From Gymnorhina tibicen (lineage: Eukaryota > Chordata > Aves > Passeriformes > Artamidae), in NCBI GenBank assembly GCA_013399875.1, contig VXAZ01000953.1, positions 1,171,336 through 1,235,335 on the forward strand: a DNA stretch of 64,000 bases. Direction: 5' to 3'. Numbering within the stretch: position 1 is the stretch's first letter; each line of letters begins with the position of its first letter. The notes under the pieces were generated by a model, which was given only the letters and a program-made list of their open reading frames with translations, was not told the DNA's origin and did no database searches. Of the stretch, positions 12,431 to 25,900 are shown piece by piece. The position numbers were made by a program, and so were the translations under genes.

Positions 12431-14095
12431 ACATTATTCACCTCTGAGCTTAGAACAAGCTTGAGAAATTTCAGCCAAAAAGGTAATTGTTTCAGAAAGT
12501 TATAAACCACCAAAGATAGGGGGCTCGCAATAAAAGTGCTGTCTCAACCATAACTACAATAAATACAGCTAATGAATAAACGTGGTCTGGAAAGAACAAA
12601 AAAAAAAAGAAAAGTGTGATGCGGCCTGCACAAAATGCAGGAAGGTAACTGAGTGAGTAAATGCCAAATGAAGGATGATCTCGTCTTCTGAAGAATTCAT
12701 CTCAGCGAAAGAAGGTGAAGGACCTCAGGACCCAAAAGCAAGATAGCTACATTTTGGAGTGAAGGGAAACCTCTCCTCGTTTATTAACAGCAGTTGTCTC
12801 CAAAGCCTGCAAGCAATAATGATGCATCAAAGATCACATATTACAACTCCCTGCACTGGTTATGTCTAGCTGAAACACTGACGAGACCCTACCTTCTTTC
12901 TCTTCCACAGCTTCCTGTGCTCAAACAGTACCAGTCTACACAAACACCCAGATATGCTTTCCTTCTGTGGCAACCCTGTAACTTAACTCTGTCTTAGTCA
13001 TCCTGGTTATCTCCAGTGTGATTATGTGTACCCATGACATCCCTGTGCTCTAGAATTGTACAGACAGGCAGACTCAGGCACTGCTTTCCAACAACTTTAT
13101 CATCTTATGATACAGTCACAAGTGGCTGTTTATATACGTGCATATGCAGTCTCAAAAATCCCTTACAAAAGGGTACGATTATTTTAAATTGGATTCAAAC
13201 TTCCACTGTAAATAACCAGAAGGTATGCATTCCCTAGTGCCATCTAGATACCACCAAAATTTTCCTCTACCAATCCTTCTTGAAAAATATAGTGTAGAAA
13301 TGTTGGGAGAAAAGCTTATCTCACATCACTTGGATTCAAGATATGTAGACAGAAAATTACAAGAAAAGCTTCAATATGACCACTGATTCTGCCTTGAAAT
13401 CCAGCCACCTCCATACTTCAGCATGACCTTTTTGGTTCAGCAGTGGAATGTGGTACTTCAATTAAAATGTCGTTCTCCGCATCCTAAGGCGTCATTTGAG
13501 GAGGATTTGGCAACTGAGAGAGGTGTTGTTTATTCCTCAACTGCCTGGATGTTATAAACTTCTCCACCAAAATAAACTAACAAAATCAAACAAATTCCCA
13601 ACTGTGATAAACTATAACAAGTTGCTCAACTTGTGAAATTGTAAGTGAAAAAGAATTAGAACTCCATTTCACAGCTGAAATTTATACCTTCCAGGTACGG
13701 AAGTCAAGGGAGAATTTGAATGAGGAAAAGATGGTGGAGTCCTTGTATTATCTCAACCTTTACAAGAAAGATGCTGTTAAGGATGCTGGACCACCATTTC
13801 TTTAGACAATTCTCCTGAACTTCCCATATTGCAGAAAAAGGACAGAAAGTACATAACAATATAACACACAACTGCCTTGACGACTGTTGCACCGGCAAGC
13901 AGTGGCCACAGTTGTTTTAACATTAGAGCTTTAGTTCAGTCAAGGTCTTCCTCAAATCCTACATGTAAGCAGCCTTTTGAAGGTGTTTTACTAGCTAAAA
14001 TCCCACAAATGTTTCATTTTGTAATTTACTCTGCCATACACTTTGTATAGAACACCACCTTCATCTCTTTCTGAAAAACTTGCATTGGCAGTTGT
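12431..14095. other. Unique non-coding sequence, no gene seen
   Basis: No gene, RNA or transposon recognised. A short A-run lies at about 12598-12608. Frames at 12794-12997 and 13034-13237 (67 codons each, +) lack any family signature. Confidence 0.7.
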
Positions 14096-14099
14096 CAGA

Positions 14100-14300
14100 G
14101 AACTAAACTAACTCTGTCAAACAGTCTAAGAAGAAATGTAAATTCAATGCTTGTGTTGTAATTGTACTTTTTCAATTAAAAGGGTCCCAAAACCTATTTC
14201 TTAACATTTTTAGCAGTTCTGAATTGCCATTAATCTGATTTAAGGCACAATGAATTTGGTGGGAATTTCTCTATTAACCCAACATTTTTTTAAGTGGTCC
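14100..14300. promoter_or_regulatory. Candidate conserved non-coding element
   Basis: AT-rich, non-repetitive block with several homeodomain-type cores (TAATTG, CAATTAAAA, CATTAATC) and no open frame. Its texture resembles vertebrate developmental enhancers. This is inference from composition and motif words only. Confidence 0.3.
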
Positions 14301-16225
14301 TTCTGGAAAATACCAGTAAATAAAAAAGATACATATGAAATCATGGTATGTTATTTCATCTTTTAACTATTTCTTACAGCATGCCATCTAAAGCACTTCC
14401 AACACACTTTCCAAATTATGAAAACTCCCAAATTCTTGCAAAATGTCAAGTGCATTGAATTCCTCCTTGTGTAACTGCAAGTATTCCATTGCTATTTGAC
14501 AGAGCTACTTTGCTGGAAAATCTCTGTATTTTTGCTTCGGCCACTAGAGTAAGGGTATCTATGGCTTTGCAATTTGTAGATTCCAGTTTGTCTCGGTTTT
14601 TCTTTAGATGTTTTACAATTCAAAAACCCCAAAGAATGAGATGTGTTACAAGGAGTGACATTTCCATTTGATTTGGTTTAAAAAACTGTGTTTGAAATTT
14701 TAGAACATCAATACCCCTACAGAAATAGTTAACCACACACAGGGATAAAGCTCTTACTTTCATGCATTATCACAAAGAAAGAGCTGGATATTTTGCAAGT
14801 ATAACTTAGCATGTTTCAACTAAGATCTAAATAATCATACTGATTTTACAACATCTAAAAATGTGGCCAGACATTCTTTTGGCTAGTCGATATGCTATTT
14901 CAACAGCTTGGTGTTCTATCATTTCCTTCTTGCTTGATACTTGGAGCCATCTTTTCTCTATCAGTGTCACTAAATGTACCATTTGGAAGCACGTAATAGT
15001 CAAAACATAGCATAAAGGAGAGCTTTTCTCTCTGCCTGGACTGGTGACGTAGGTATCTTCTTCTGAGAGGCTGTTTATCGAGCCAAGCTACGCTGACTGT
15101 TGAATGGCTCAAGTTCACATCGCAGCTGATTTGTCTGTTCAGTATTTCAGTGGGAATGTGAAGCCCACAGCAAGCATGCCATCCTTCAAACCCATCTCAT
15201 CCCTGCTCAGCAAGCACAGCACAGTGACAATACTGTGGCTTTCAGTGCAGTGCTCATTGTACAGGCTTTCTCTACCCTCTGCAAAGTCAGTTGAAATTTC
15301 CTATTTCTCTAGTCCCCTCTTATTTACACCCTCTTCGCAATACTTTTGTGCTTCTTGGTACTTTGAAAGAAGCAGACCACATCACGCCCTCACATGCTTC
15401 ATACAGGAGAAGCCTAGAGGGCACCCACAACTCGGGTGGGCGAGCTGGCAAGCCTTGGAGGTGGCAACAAAGATCTTTAGAGGAAATTTTATAATCAAAC
15501 ATAACAGCAGGCAGCGACCAGAATTTTAAAAGGCACCCAGTGCCAAAGGAACGACCCTAACCTGCTAATGTACTCTTGAAAGTACCTTCAGGCAATCAGT
15601 GACATCTTTAAACATCTAAATGCTTTTGATAATCTGGCATCCAACAATTAGATCCCTCCATTGCAGAGTTCCTGGAGATGGGAAAAGTGACAACAGTATG
15701 CATGTGTTGCCAAATGCAACACACAAAACCCTGCTGTAAGGGCTGACATTTATCTCTCATCCTGAATATCAAGGCACAATCCAGAGAGGCTGCACTGTCC
15801 ATCATGTAGTAATCCACTGTCTGGTTCTAGGTACCAGATCATCCCTGCATGCTACAGAAATAACTGCAATCTATTTTTTTTTCTGTATGAAGTGAGGGTG
15901 TTTGTGAAGCTCCAGACATTATTTGCCCAAGGCAAAATTTCCATTTACTTCACGGGTTCAGAAAGTATTGTTCGTTTACTTTAGCATTGTTCATTTGCTC
16001 TATTATAAGCATTTGTTCCAGTTTCAAAATACAGCAAATCTAAGAATTAAGAAATATGCCTAGTCAGTCAGATGTCTGGGTATCACCAAAAATTGGGATG
16101 GCAGACCATTCTGAATCCCTGTTTTACAGGAAAAATCACTGTTCAGGAGATTGTTTCCTTTAGCAAATGATGTTTACAATTCAAAGGATCAAACAAAAAA
16201 TAAAACAAAAAAAGGGACCAAGCCT
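14301..16225. other. Unique non-coding sequence, no gene seen
   Basis: Frames at 15104-15529 (+, 141 codons), 15291-15494 (+) and 15320-15502 (-) overlap one another in different frames, which argues for chance. The longest has no recognisable domain. Confidence 0.7.
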
Positions 16226-16229
16226 AAAA

Positions 16230-16420
16230 ACAATGATCAGTTCAAATAAGCAAATGGTTAAACCCAGTCAGAAATCAGGGTTGCTCTCCAGTTTAATTTG
16301 ATTTTGCTCTCTAAAATAAAGAGCACCGAGCTCTTCTCTTAGAGAGAGAGCTAAATACCAGCTATTCCTGAAGCATTGTGAGAGCGAAGAAAGGATTCGG
16401 GAGAGCTTTCTTCTCTGAGC
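16230..16420. promoter_or_regulatory. Candidate conserved non-coding element
   Basis: Non-repetitive block containing TGATCAGTTCAAATAAG, TTTAATTTGATTTTGC and a short GA-rich palindromic stretch around 16325-16352 (GAGCACCGAGCTC, then AGAGAGAGAGCT). No coding potential. Called only on CNE-like texture. Confidence 0.25.
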
Positions 16421-17490
16421 CTCTTTATTTATCTGACTGGGATCAGGTATAACACTGTCATTAGCACTTGCTCAGCTCAAAAGTCCTGGGTGCATCGTGC
16501 CCACTGGCATCTCCGGACTCCCAAGGGGGATGACTGTCTGTTGAAGAGCACTGCCAGCCTCCTCCTATTCCCCCATTCCTGCTGGCACCCTGAGGCAAGC
16601 ATCTGGGAGTGTACGCTGCCCCTCTCTGAAGCAGGTGCAAAGAATGGTAGTCAGCGTGTTTGCTCCCCATGAGCCTGCTGCAGGCAGACAGAAAAGCCTG
16701 GAAATCCCTCCAGTAACCCTCCCGGGGGAGAATGAGAATTTAGCCAAGTGCACTTAAGACCAAAATTGTTGCAGAAAGGAGACACATACACTTGTTAAAA
16801 TCCGTCTGTAACATTCCCTCCCATCCTCCCCTTACTGTGGACCGATCTGGATTTCTAAAGAGTATAATTATGTCTTGCACAATGATTATGAGCTTTGGGA
16901 GCTCTCAGAGAAAATTTCCTCACTGCACATGTGGCCATTGGCTGACATACCAAACACATATCACTCTATTTTTTATCTTTTTTTTTTAACTCTGCATTTT
17001 GCTGAGAGAAAGAGGCCAAAGAGAAAGGACAGACACCCAAGCCCATGGCCAGGTTCTGCACTAACCTGGTGTGTCCTGAAAGCCAAAGGGAAGAGCCATT
17101 AGAATGGCTTTTGTTTCCAAACACTCCTGTTCCTCTGTCTGCCTTCCCACTACCAACAACAGGACATCTAATCTATCTGTACATTACCAACAGACCCTAT
17201 ACCAAGAATTACTGACAGATTCTTAATCTACCCCACTTATTTTATGTTTTCCTTTAACAGCCACATGAAATAGATTCTGTCTTCCTTAAGGCAGATGCTC
17301 AGAATTCACTGTAAGCCCATGCAGTGACATCAAGGTTTACAATCATTGTCAAGCTACCTGGAAGCTTTAAAAAAACCCCACTGACTGGCAAAATGCTAAC
17401 AGCAAAAATACTGTACTACACTACCCTCCTCTCTGAATGCATCACTGATGGGCTGGACATGAACTTTGTCCATGGGAGATGCCTTTGTAC
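16421..17490. other. Unique non-coding sequence, no gene seen
   Basis: Slightly GC-richer at 16460-16740, where overlapping frames on both strands (16461-16670 -, 16490-16672 +, 16565-16753 -) cancel one another as coding evidence. The rest is featureless, with a T-rich tract near 16968-16988. Confidence 0.7.
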
Positions 17491-17494
17491 TGAG

Positions 17495-18120
17495 TACAAT
17501 TAATGTTTTTATTAAAAAAAATCTTTCCTGAATGAGAGAACACATTGACGATTCATGTGAAAATGGCACCACTATTTATCACAAATGATAGAGCCAGTCA
17601 AGAATAAAAGAAATTATTTCACCTGCAAGCTGTGAAAATTTCAAGGCATGTAAAGAATAGCATCAGTCAGTTTGTACGGCTGAGGGTAATGAACAGCATC
17701 TTTTTCCCATCCCAGTCACCATCTTTCCCATTTCCAAAGGGCCTCCAAAGATGAAAATGAACTTGACAATCATTCTGCAAGGCAAACTGATCCCGATTCT
17801 TCCAGTCACTTTGTAATTCACTGCAGATGGTAAGAGTGAGATGTTTACTGGCTGGCAGGTAATGAGCCTCGTTGTAGATAATAGTGATGGACGGGCAATC
17901 TCGCCTGCTGACAAGGAAGCAACTCAACATGGGCACATGGCATTCATCCATGACTTCATGGAAAAGGATAGCTGTGACAATGTACACAGGTTATGAACTA
18001 CCCTCCCCTGTTAATGTCAGCACGCAGCTACACTTAAGCCTTTCCAGTTCACATTTAAGTAGCATAGAATTGATCCTGATTGTCCATGAAAGTGGAGCAG
18101 TCAGATTTGTGATCTAATGT
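17495..18120. promoter_or_regulatory. Candidate conserved non-coding block pair
   Basis: Two adjacent blocks (about 17500-17645 and 17690-18115) of non-repetitive, CNE-like sequence. Words include ACAATTAATG, TTTATTAAAA, CACAAATGATAG, TTTGTAATTCACTGCAG and GTTAATGTCAGCACGC. A 106-codon minus-strand frame (17667-17987) overlaps another minus-strand frame and has no recognised domain, so I treat the second block as non-coding. A conserved exon cannot be ruled out. Confidence 0.3.
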
Positions 18121-20425
18121 TTACTCTTCTATAAGAAGAAACTTGATCTGTTTAAATATCTAGATATTCCCTCTTCCCAGGTAATGCCATTCATCACAGC
18201 TGTCAGTGCTTCTTTAAAAGAGAAATGACCCTCAGGCATAGTATAAAACTCTGTGGAAGAACTATGCACACCTTTGCCAAAAGAACAAATAGCTCAGGTT
18301 TTTTTGCACTGGGCTTGTATACACTTTGTGAAAGGCCTACACACACTGAATTATAAATCAGTATTTCCATTTCCCCACCCCCATATAAAGCAACTCGTAT
18401 TAAGACCTACACACTGCCCTGTTTTTTTTTAATCTCAGACATAAGGGTAGTGGATTTGGACAAGCTCAGCCATTTGATGAGATATACTTAAGCAGCTGGT
18501 TCCAAGGGAAAATCAGAGTAATTCAGAACTGCAACAGAAGATAACAGAAAGGCTCTAACTCCACTTCTCCTCTCCTTGTAACCTTATGAAGTGAAAATAA
18601 AAATCATACACTCAACCAAATACCACTGGTGTCTTTTGTTTCATCAGAATATATTCCTCCTGAAGAAAGTAGGTATGGCTAATATTCATAAAATATGTTT
18701 TAGAAATGCATTTGTTTACATACATATATGTAAATATACACACATTTAAACATGGATATTGTTATTCCACAGATAGACACTTGGTCTTAGTTTTCCTTTT
18801 CTGAATCGAATATCCTTTCCCTCCCTCTCTGGTGAAATCTGATCATTTGTACTGTACCAGGGCTTCAAGATGTGATAAACGATCCCAGTGCTATGCAAGT
18901 TTCATCCAAAACCTGTCTCTTCATAGATTCACTCCACATATTCTTTCTACTTTAAAGACTCATGTGATCATCGCTTTGATCCGTTCTCCCTCAGCTCTAT
19001 TAGGGGCACCATCTCTTCAGGGCTTGCAGCTTATAAAAAGACCACCATATTTTGATATGCCTTTGATGTTGTCTTCCAAAGTATCTTTGATTTTTAAGTT
19101 CTGTTCCACTCTTTCACCATTAACCTTGATTTCACTTAGGAATTAATAGATCTATAGTTTTATTGGAAGGCTAATTTAGAAATTCTGTTTTCTCTGGCAC
19201 TGTTTTCCCCCTCTTAGCTGGAAATCCAGGTGAAACAGTACAAAGAAACTGACCAGTGCTTTAAAAAAAATAAAAGAAACTATAGATAAGCTAATACCTT
19301 TCTTGAGTTTTGAGTTGTGCTTTTTGAGCAAGTGTCTTACTGAATCATTAAGCTGCCAGCAAATGAAGTGGTTCTGCAGGATGATAATGAGCCACACAGA
19401 CCCTCCACATGGACACTGGTGACTGAGAGCTGTTACTAATGGATGACTACTCAGTAGGACTGTGGTCTCAGTCCTGTGCTTGAAGACTGTCTGCCCCACA
19501 CAGGACACTTGCATTTCTCCTTCTTTTGACACTCAGCAAAGATGCTGAAACTGTAGAGGCCAAAGGAACCATGTAATTTGAAGTAGACTAAACATAGAGC
19601 AGCAAAACACATTCTCAAGAGGAGAAACTGGCACTGTCTTTCAAGTCTCTTTAGTAGGTATTTTCAGTTTTTAGCTTATGATACTTGAGATTTATTCCCC
19701 CTCCTCAGGCACCACTAAGTGTGACTGAAGATTCATTTTTGCTGGTATAAAGAGACAGATGAAGGCTAAAACCAGGTCAGCCATATACCCGAGCACACTC
19801 CCCCCACCCCCATGTTTATTTATACACCCTAACTATGTTCAGGTGACATTCAGATACATTTCAGGTTGTTGAAAAAAAGCAGCTTCCGTAGACGGAGCTC
19901 TATTATCTCAGTGTGCCTCCCCTCCATTTAAAACTATCCTGCTTTTCCTCCACGACACTGTTTATTTCCTGTTCTTCTGAGGAACAACTTAGTAGACTTT
20001 ACCCGCTCTCCTCAGTTAAACAGAACTGCTTCTGATGAACAAACACACGAAGTCCTTGCAGCAGCTGGCATGGGCAAACCCATCCTTTTCAGTAACTGCA
20101 TAGGGCCATCACTGCAGCCTGTTGCCTTTGCTAAGGCACCACCACACAGTTTAAGGGTTCCTTCCCAAGAGCACTCGTAACGCTGCCACAATTATCATTC
20201 TGGGCTAACACTCTAACACCTAACCCTTGGGACACCCGGAGCTTCTGATAAGACACTGCGATGAGAGAATCCAAATGCAGCTCATCAGATCCGTGCCCTT
20301 TCCAATGATCCTTCCTATCACTCATCGCACTTGCTATCTCAAACATCTTTGGCACAGAAGCACAGGCTGGGCGCTACACGACCTGTTCACAGCACTTCTC
20401 ACCCTCCACCGCTTAAGTGCACAGT
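18121..20425. other. Non-coding sequence with a TA/CA-rich microsatellite-like tract
   Basis: Around 18717-18750 there is a degenerate ACATAC/ATATGTA/ACACAC tract. The frames here (18832-19146 +, 104 codons; 19176-19532 -, 118 codons) carry no recognised domains. No transposon identified. Confidence 0.65.
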
Positions 20426-20429
20426 CTCA

Positions 20430-20535
20430 CGTTGTCGCAAGAGAGTCCCACCCCGGGCTCTCCGCGTAGCCCCATGGCCCGGCACAGTTCCGACTGTATC
20501 ACGCCTTTCCCGGAATCTTAGCCCCGCTGGAAAGC
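20430..20535. other. Small CpG-rich patch
   Basis: About 100 bp with several retained CpGs (GTTGTCGC, CACCCCGGGC, TCTCCGCGTAG, CCCGGCAC, TTTCCCGGAA, CCCCGCTGG) in otherwise CpG-poor surroundings. It immediately precedes the CNE-like block at 20560-20920. It is too short to be a conventional CpG island, and its function is unknown. Confidence 0.4.
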
Positions 20536-20559
20536 ATTCAGCATTGAGAGGACCCATCT

Positions 20560-20920
20560 TTATGCTGATAACACTAAAATATAAAATAATGCCAACAGCT
20601 GGTGCTACAAATGGCTTTTAAAAACGATGTTCATTCACTAAAATTCCTCTTGCTACTTTTGACATGAAACACGCAGTCTCTAATTATTCTGATCAAGACG
20701 GTGAAATACAAAAACAAACTTTAATTGTGTTTAACAGATATTTAATCAGGACTCACTGAACTACAGATTAAAGCTGAAATTCATAAACCATAATTACCCA
20801 ATTGTCGCAAGCTTTTTGGTCCACATTCTGCTTCCGTCTGGGCGTCTGGCACTTTGCCCCGAATTTCTTTTAGTGTCTTCTCAGTTTCATTGCTGTTCAT
20901 GTTTTCCAGCAGAGATTTAG
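20560..20920. promoter_or_regulatory. Candidate conserved non-coding element
   Basis: One of the most CNE-like blocks. Homeodomain cores are dense (CTAATTATTC, TTTAATTGTG, ATTTAATCAGG, CATAATTACCC) in non-repetitive sequence with no open frame, next to a CpG-rich patch. The pattern resembles vertebrate developmental enhancers. Conservation itself was not tested. Confidence 0.4.
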
Positions 20921-22980
20921 CACAGATTATAAAATATCTGTTCTTGGCAACTTTATCAGTTGTTTTTTCTTAAAAAGATTATATCCCACCTATCCCCATT
21001 CTGGGGCTGAATGGACAGGCATATACCATGGGTTATTTCTTGTCATGAGCTGTCCTTCCCAACTGCCAGGGTGATCACCTGTCCTAGTCTGGTCCTGACT
21101 CCTTGACCATGGCCCTGCCACCAGGGCATCATCCGGATATTGCTTCGAGTGTGCCATGCAACATAACTGTCATGAATTATTCCTTCCTTCCTCCAGAGAC
21201 AGAACTGGGTGCAATACGGTTTCCTGTTTTGGTAGGGGCTTTTTAATGTGCTTGAGGCTCTGTATTTATATTTAGGAAGACATGATGAAAGGAATACACT
21301 TCCCATGGGAAGCAGGCGGTGGTAACGTATACACCAACCACCAGTTCCTCAGGGATGTAACTGCACAGGTTCAGACTGCCTCCCAAGCAAGTGACAGATT
21401 GTCTTTTAGCACCGAGAGAATGATTGTGCCAGAGAGCCTGGCTGTTGACAGCAGTTTCCTGGGGACCTCCATACACTGTGTGCAGGTCATGTTGGTACTC
21501 CAAAGGCAAGGATTCCCTCCCCAGGAAGCATTCTCAGGACCTTGCAAGGGAAGATTATGTGGCCTTTCAGACACAGGAAAAACAGCTTAAGAAACTCTGG
21601 GTCAAGGTGGTGAAAACAAAGACACTTCACCTTATCAGAAGAGGGGAGGAGGTTCCACACACCCAGCCCGCTCTGTTGTGGGGAAACACAGGACTGCTGT
21701 CAGGCTTAATGCCTCAGAAATTTGTGCCATGAGACTGAATGGAGTGAGATATGGAAAAGATGACAGTGTGGAAGATGGGGTCTCAGCTCTCTGTTAAGAC
21801 ACAAAAAAGAGTGAGCTTGACTAAAAACCAGGGTGGCCTTCTATGTGTACCTGCTATTGTTTTTTCTCTTAAGAGCTGGAGTGCTCTTGAGGAATTCCTC
21901 ATCTGGGTGGAGTTACATGGAACCACACTGAAGTTCTGGCAGAGGTATTAGGCCTTCATGGCCATTCATAAAGTTCAAACAATTTCCTGACAATAAGTAC
22001 GAGAATATAGGCTAAACCTTTACCTTCCTTTGGACCTGTTTTTAGCTAATATGCAAAACGTACATGTCTTTTTTCTTCTCTTTTGCATCTTCCAGACATT
22101 CTTCATTATCAAAAATAGTATTTCTTACATTTATTTCTATCATGGTCATTATGCCCTACGTCCATTTTCACTTCTTTTAAAGAGCTAGGCACTGAACCAG
22201 TCGCATACCTTCTTCATCAGCTCCTTCAGCGCAAGTCCTAAACAAGAAGCAGTGTACCACCTTAGTAGTCACTGCTGCATGTACATCAAACTGCTTTTTT
22301 GTTTGTTTGCTTCTGAAACCTCCTCTAAGCTTTCTTGACTTGATGTTCTCAGCAAGAACCCATATCTCACATTTCACAGCAGTCAGATACCAGCCTGTGA
22401 ACACAGAGAGACAGGGAGAAGTATGCTATTTCTTTTGTTTCTTTTCCTACAGAAGAGACATTTGATTCTTTCTGTCAGGCACACAGTCTGAAGTCCAGTC
22501 ACACTTCGGTCTTTGCAGCCTATGCAGAAGTCTGACAAGAACACAGGGTGGTTGATGACTTGCCATACATTGCAAGCCTGATTTTTCACAGGCAAATTGT
22601 TTTCCAGTTTGGCACAGTTGTTTGTCCAAGGGTTTCAAGCTCTGTATTTAAACAGTGATAAAGAAATTGCTATCCAGTGTTAGTGTCATTCTTCATTCAG
22701 ACTGCTCCTCTGAAAACAGCCTGCAGGCTTTGAGATGCAAAATGTATCGTTTTAATGTAGTCAAGGTCCCTGCTTGCAACATTGCTAAATCTATTTAGCA
22801 GATTCTTCCTGCTATAATCTGTCCCCAGACCTGAAGAAGCTCAGTGATTTTAAGTGTTTTAAGCTAATGATAATGGTTAGTGCTGAGAACAGATGTACCT
22901 GGCTGTGGTGTGATCTATTCTATTAAGCTGTTAGGAGCTGTGTACTCATATTGACTTAACATTTTATGTCTATTTTCAAG
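20921..22980. other. Frame-rich but unrecognised region
   Basis: From 21043 to 21732 there are seven overlapping frames of 67-102 codons on both strands. They are mutually exclusive and none resembles a known protein, so the region is probably just poor in stop codons. I considered a decayed retroelement but found no terminal repeats, primer-binding site or polymerase motif. Frames at 22177-22638 (-) are also unrecognised. Confidence 0.55.
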
Positions 22981-25900
22981 GTGTGATGGCTGCATGGGGT
23001 GCAGTCTGGGTTTTTTGCCCTCACATATGATGTATTGTCTGTGCTTTTGATACATGGTGGCTGCATGAAGAGATGAAGAGCACGTGCCTGTTTGTTCTGA
23101 TGCCTTCCCAAGATTTTGTATGTCTATTCTTGCTGTCCACTAGCATGACTTTGGGAAGCAATAATGTATACCTGTATTCACACTAGGCCATAACCCAGGA
23201 AATGGCTGCACAGATTAGATGTGCATGCAGAGTTTGATGACTATGTTATGTATTACAGAAGTTTACTTTCCCTGGTGTGAAGGCATTGTGCATGACTGAA
23301 TTCCCTATAACTGGTGGTTGCACTGATAACATGCCAAGCAGAAGCTGTTTTACTGTTCTTCTCTATCCATAACACAACAGAGTGTAAAACTCCTCAGTTG
23401 TGTCAATAAATGGTGCTTCACTTCCATTCAGCACAATGAAGTGAAATTTCTGCTGAGAATGACTTTGTTGATCATATTGGAGGCTTGGTCTTGCCATTCA
23501 CAAACATCTGCTATTGCCACCCTCTGGGGACAAGGCACTATTCGGGGCTTTGATGCAGAGGAGGTCTTGTATCTTAAGACCTCACCACAGTCTTCTGACA
23601 GATAAGCAAACCCTTCCTACTTACATGGACCCTCGTCTTCTGCTAGTGGGAGTGACAGTTCAGCTCTTGCAGAATAAAAGCAACCTTAACCGTTCCACAT
23701 TAGCATTGTGCAACAGGAGATATGTCTACTGAAAATGAATGCAGCCTCCTTGAACAGATCTCATGCCACCTCTTCCCTGTGAGAATCCAAAAAGCAGACA
23801 CAAATGGAAACCAATGTGGGGCTCTAGCAGAGGCACCACCTCCACACTGACTAAATGAATGGAACTTTTAAAGGAAGATCCAACAAGGTTAAAATCCAAA
23901 ACCATTTAAACAACCATAATCATGGACAGGTTGAGAGATATGCAAACCCATGACAAGACACAAGATCTTAAGAGACATTTAAATTACTATCCTGATCTGG
24001 AAATACCAACTGAAGGTGCCAAAGTGCAGCTCTGGACCAGCACATCACCAGTTCGAGTTCTGAACAATACTTTGAGCAGTTCTTGTGCTACAGGGCAGGG
24101 CAGTGATGTGCTGCAGTGCTAGGAACAAGAGGTTAAAAGGTTAAATGCAGAAGCCTAATTTTCTCTGATAGTTTGGCCAACTTGACTAAAGCAAAGCCCA
24201 ACTAAATGACAGGCACTATAAGATTATTTCTATACCTTCATGCCTCTCAATCAAAGAATGACACCAGTATCATAAACTTAATTTTCATTTCAGTACAAGG
24301 AACAGTTACTCAGATGTAACTGATACACATTATCTCCAATCCCTAAACCATGTTCTGGGCTCTTTGTCTCTTTGAATATAGGAACGCATTCTTATGAAAA
24401 TATTACAGGCTAAATACCTAGGACATTGCTTCATAAAGCAGGTAACTTTACTGTGAAAAGGAAGAATATAATCTAACTCTGTCCTTTGAGGTTCTGCCTA
24501 TACATTAATTTCTCTTTTTTTTGCTCTCATTACCCCATTTCCCTCCTAAGACCATCTACCACAGAAGTCAATTTGCCCTGCATTACCCCTCAGAACATGT
24601 TCTATAAACACCCTCCTTTTCCCAAACCCCTCTTTCCCCTGACAGGACTTTATACAGATGTATAGGGAAAAATGCCTAGCATCTGACATTTAATAAGAAT
24701 CTCAAAGAGAATACACACAAAGTGCATTAAGATTTTCTCTCTGGTACTCAAAAGGAGGTGAATGCTGTTAGCCCACTGCTAGGGCACTGGTCTGTATCTG
24801 AAACTGGGATCTCTGTTTCTGCAGCCAGTACAGCCATTTCTCTCTTACATTTTACATTCCAGCTAGTGAGGCTCATATTTTTGGTCTGGGAAGAAAACAT
24901 CTTTGCTGGAAGTCATGATTGTGGAATTGGGTATTCCTCAATAAAAAACCCAGAACAGCTTAAGTGGCAGTAATCTGGAATCTCACACATTGGGACATGA
25001 CACTGTACCAGCTATGCTTGGCTCACATTTTTAAGACATGTTTCTCAGCTATGACGCAGAGAAATTTCTATAGGTTTGGTTTTAAGTGCAAATTGCTGTC
25101 GATAGAATTTAAACTGAAGTTCATGATGCCAAATACCATATGGGAGGCTCTAAAAATGCTCCCTTACCTCACATCACTCTAGCGATCCTACTCATCTCCC
25201 ATTTGTTTCTGATACGCACACATTACCTGCATCTATTAGACAGTGGGTCTTTGCAAGAGGCAGCCTGGACTCAGCCAACAGTGCCTTTTAAACTTAAAGT
25301 AATAGTAGTGACTAGAAGTATCACCTGGAAACTGCAAAATTCATGACCATAACCTCTCAGGCAAAGAGAATAACCCTGCAGGACCACCCCAGGCAAGGAG
25401 GGGCATGGGGGAATTTTGGGTAGACCAGCAGCTAAAGGGACATGTGGGGACAGTGAGAGAGGAGCAAGGAATTGGGGGGTGCTGCTAAATGACAAGAGGC
25501 CTCGAGGCAAAGTCAAAAGACACACAGAGACCCCCTGCTACACCTCCCAGCACAGAGCCCCTGCAAGGCAGCGATTTCAACAGCACACACAGGCAAAGGA
25601 CTGAATTTCTTCTCCCCACAAGGACCGCAGCCCACAGAGCAGGACTGAGGAGCACGAGAAGCAACAACGGCAACAGAAGAGACATGAGACAGACATCTAT
25701 TTTCTACCCCAAAGTCTAACATGAGAGGGAAAATACTTCTCAGCTTCTTTAAACATCATTGAACACGAGTTCTCTCCAGCAGGCAGTGAGGCCAGAGCTC
25801 CTTGCACACTGACGAGGCAAGAGGCAAAGCTGGCATTGCAGCCAGCTGAGTCAGGACCTGGTCACAAACAACAAGTATGTGCTGTGTGGCAGGTAAGGTG

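Noticed and set aside
17667..17987. 106-codon minus-strand frame
   Set aside because: No recognised domain and overlapped by a second minus-strand frame; treated as part of a CNE-like block.
21043..21732. Possible decayed retroelement from the cluster of overlapping frames
   Set aside because: No terminal repeats, primer-binding site, polymerase or gag motif that I can recognise; the frames exclude one another.
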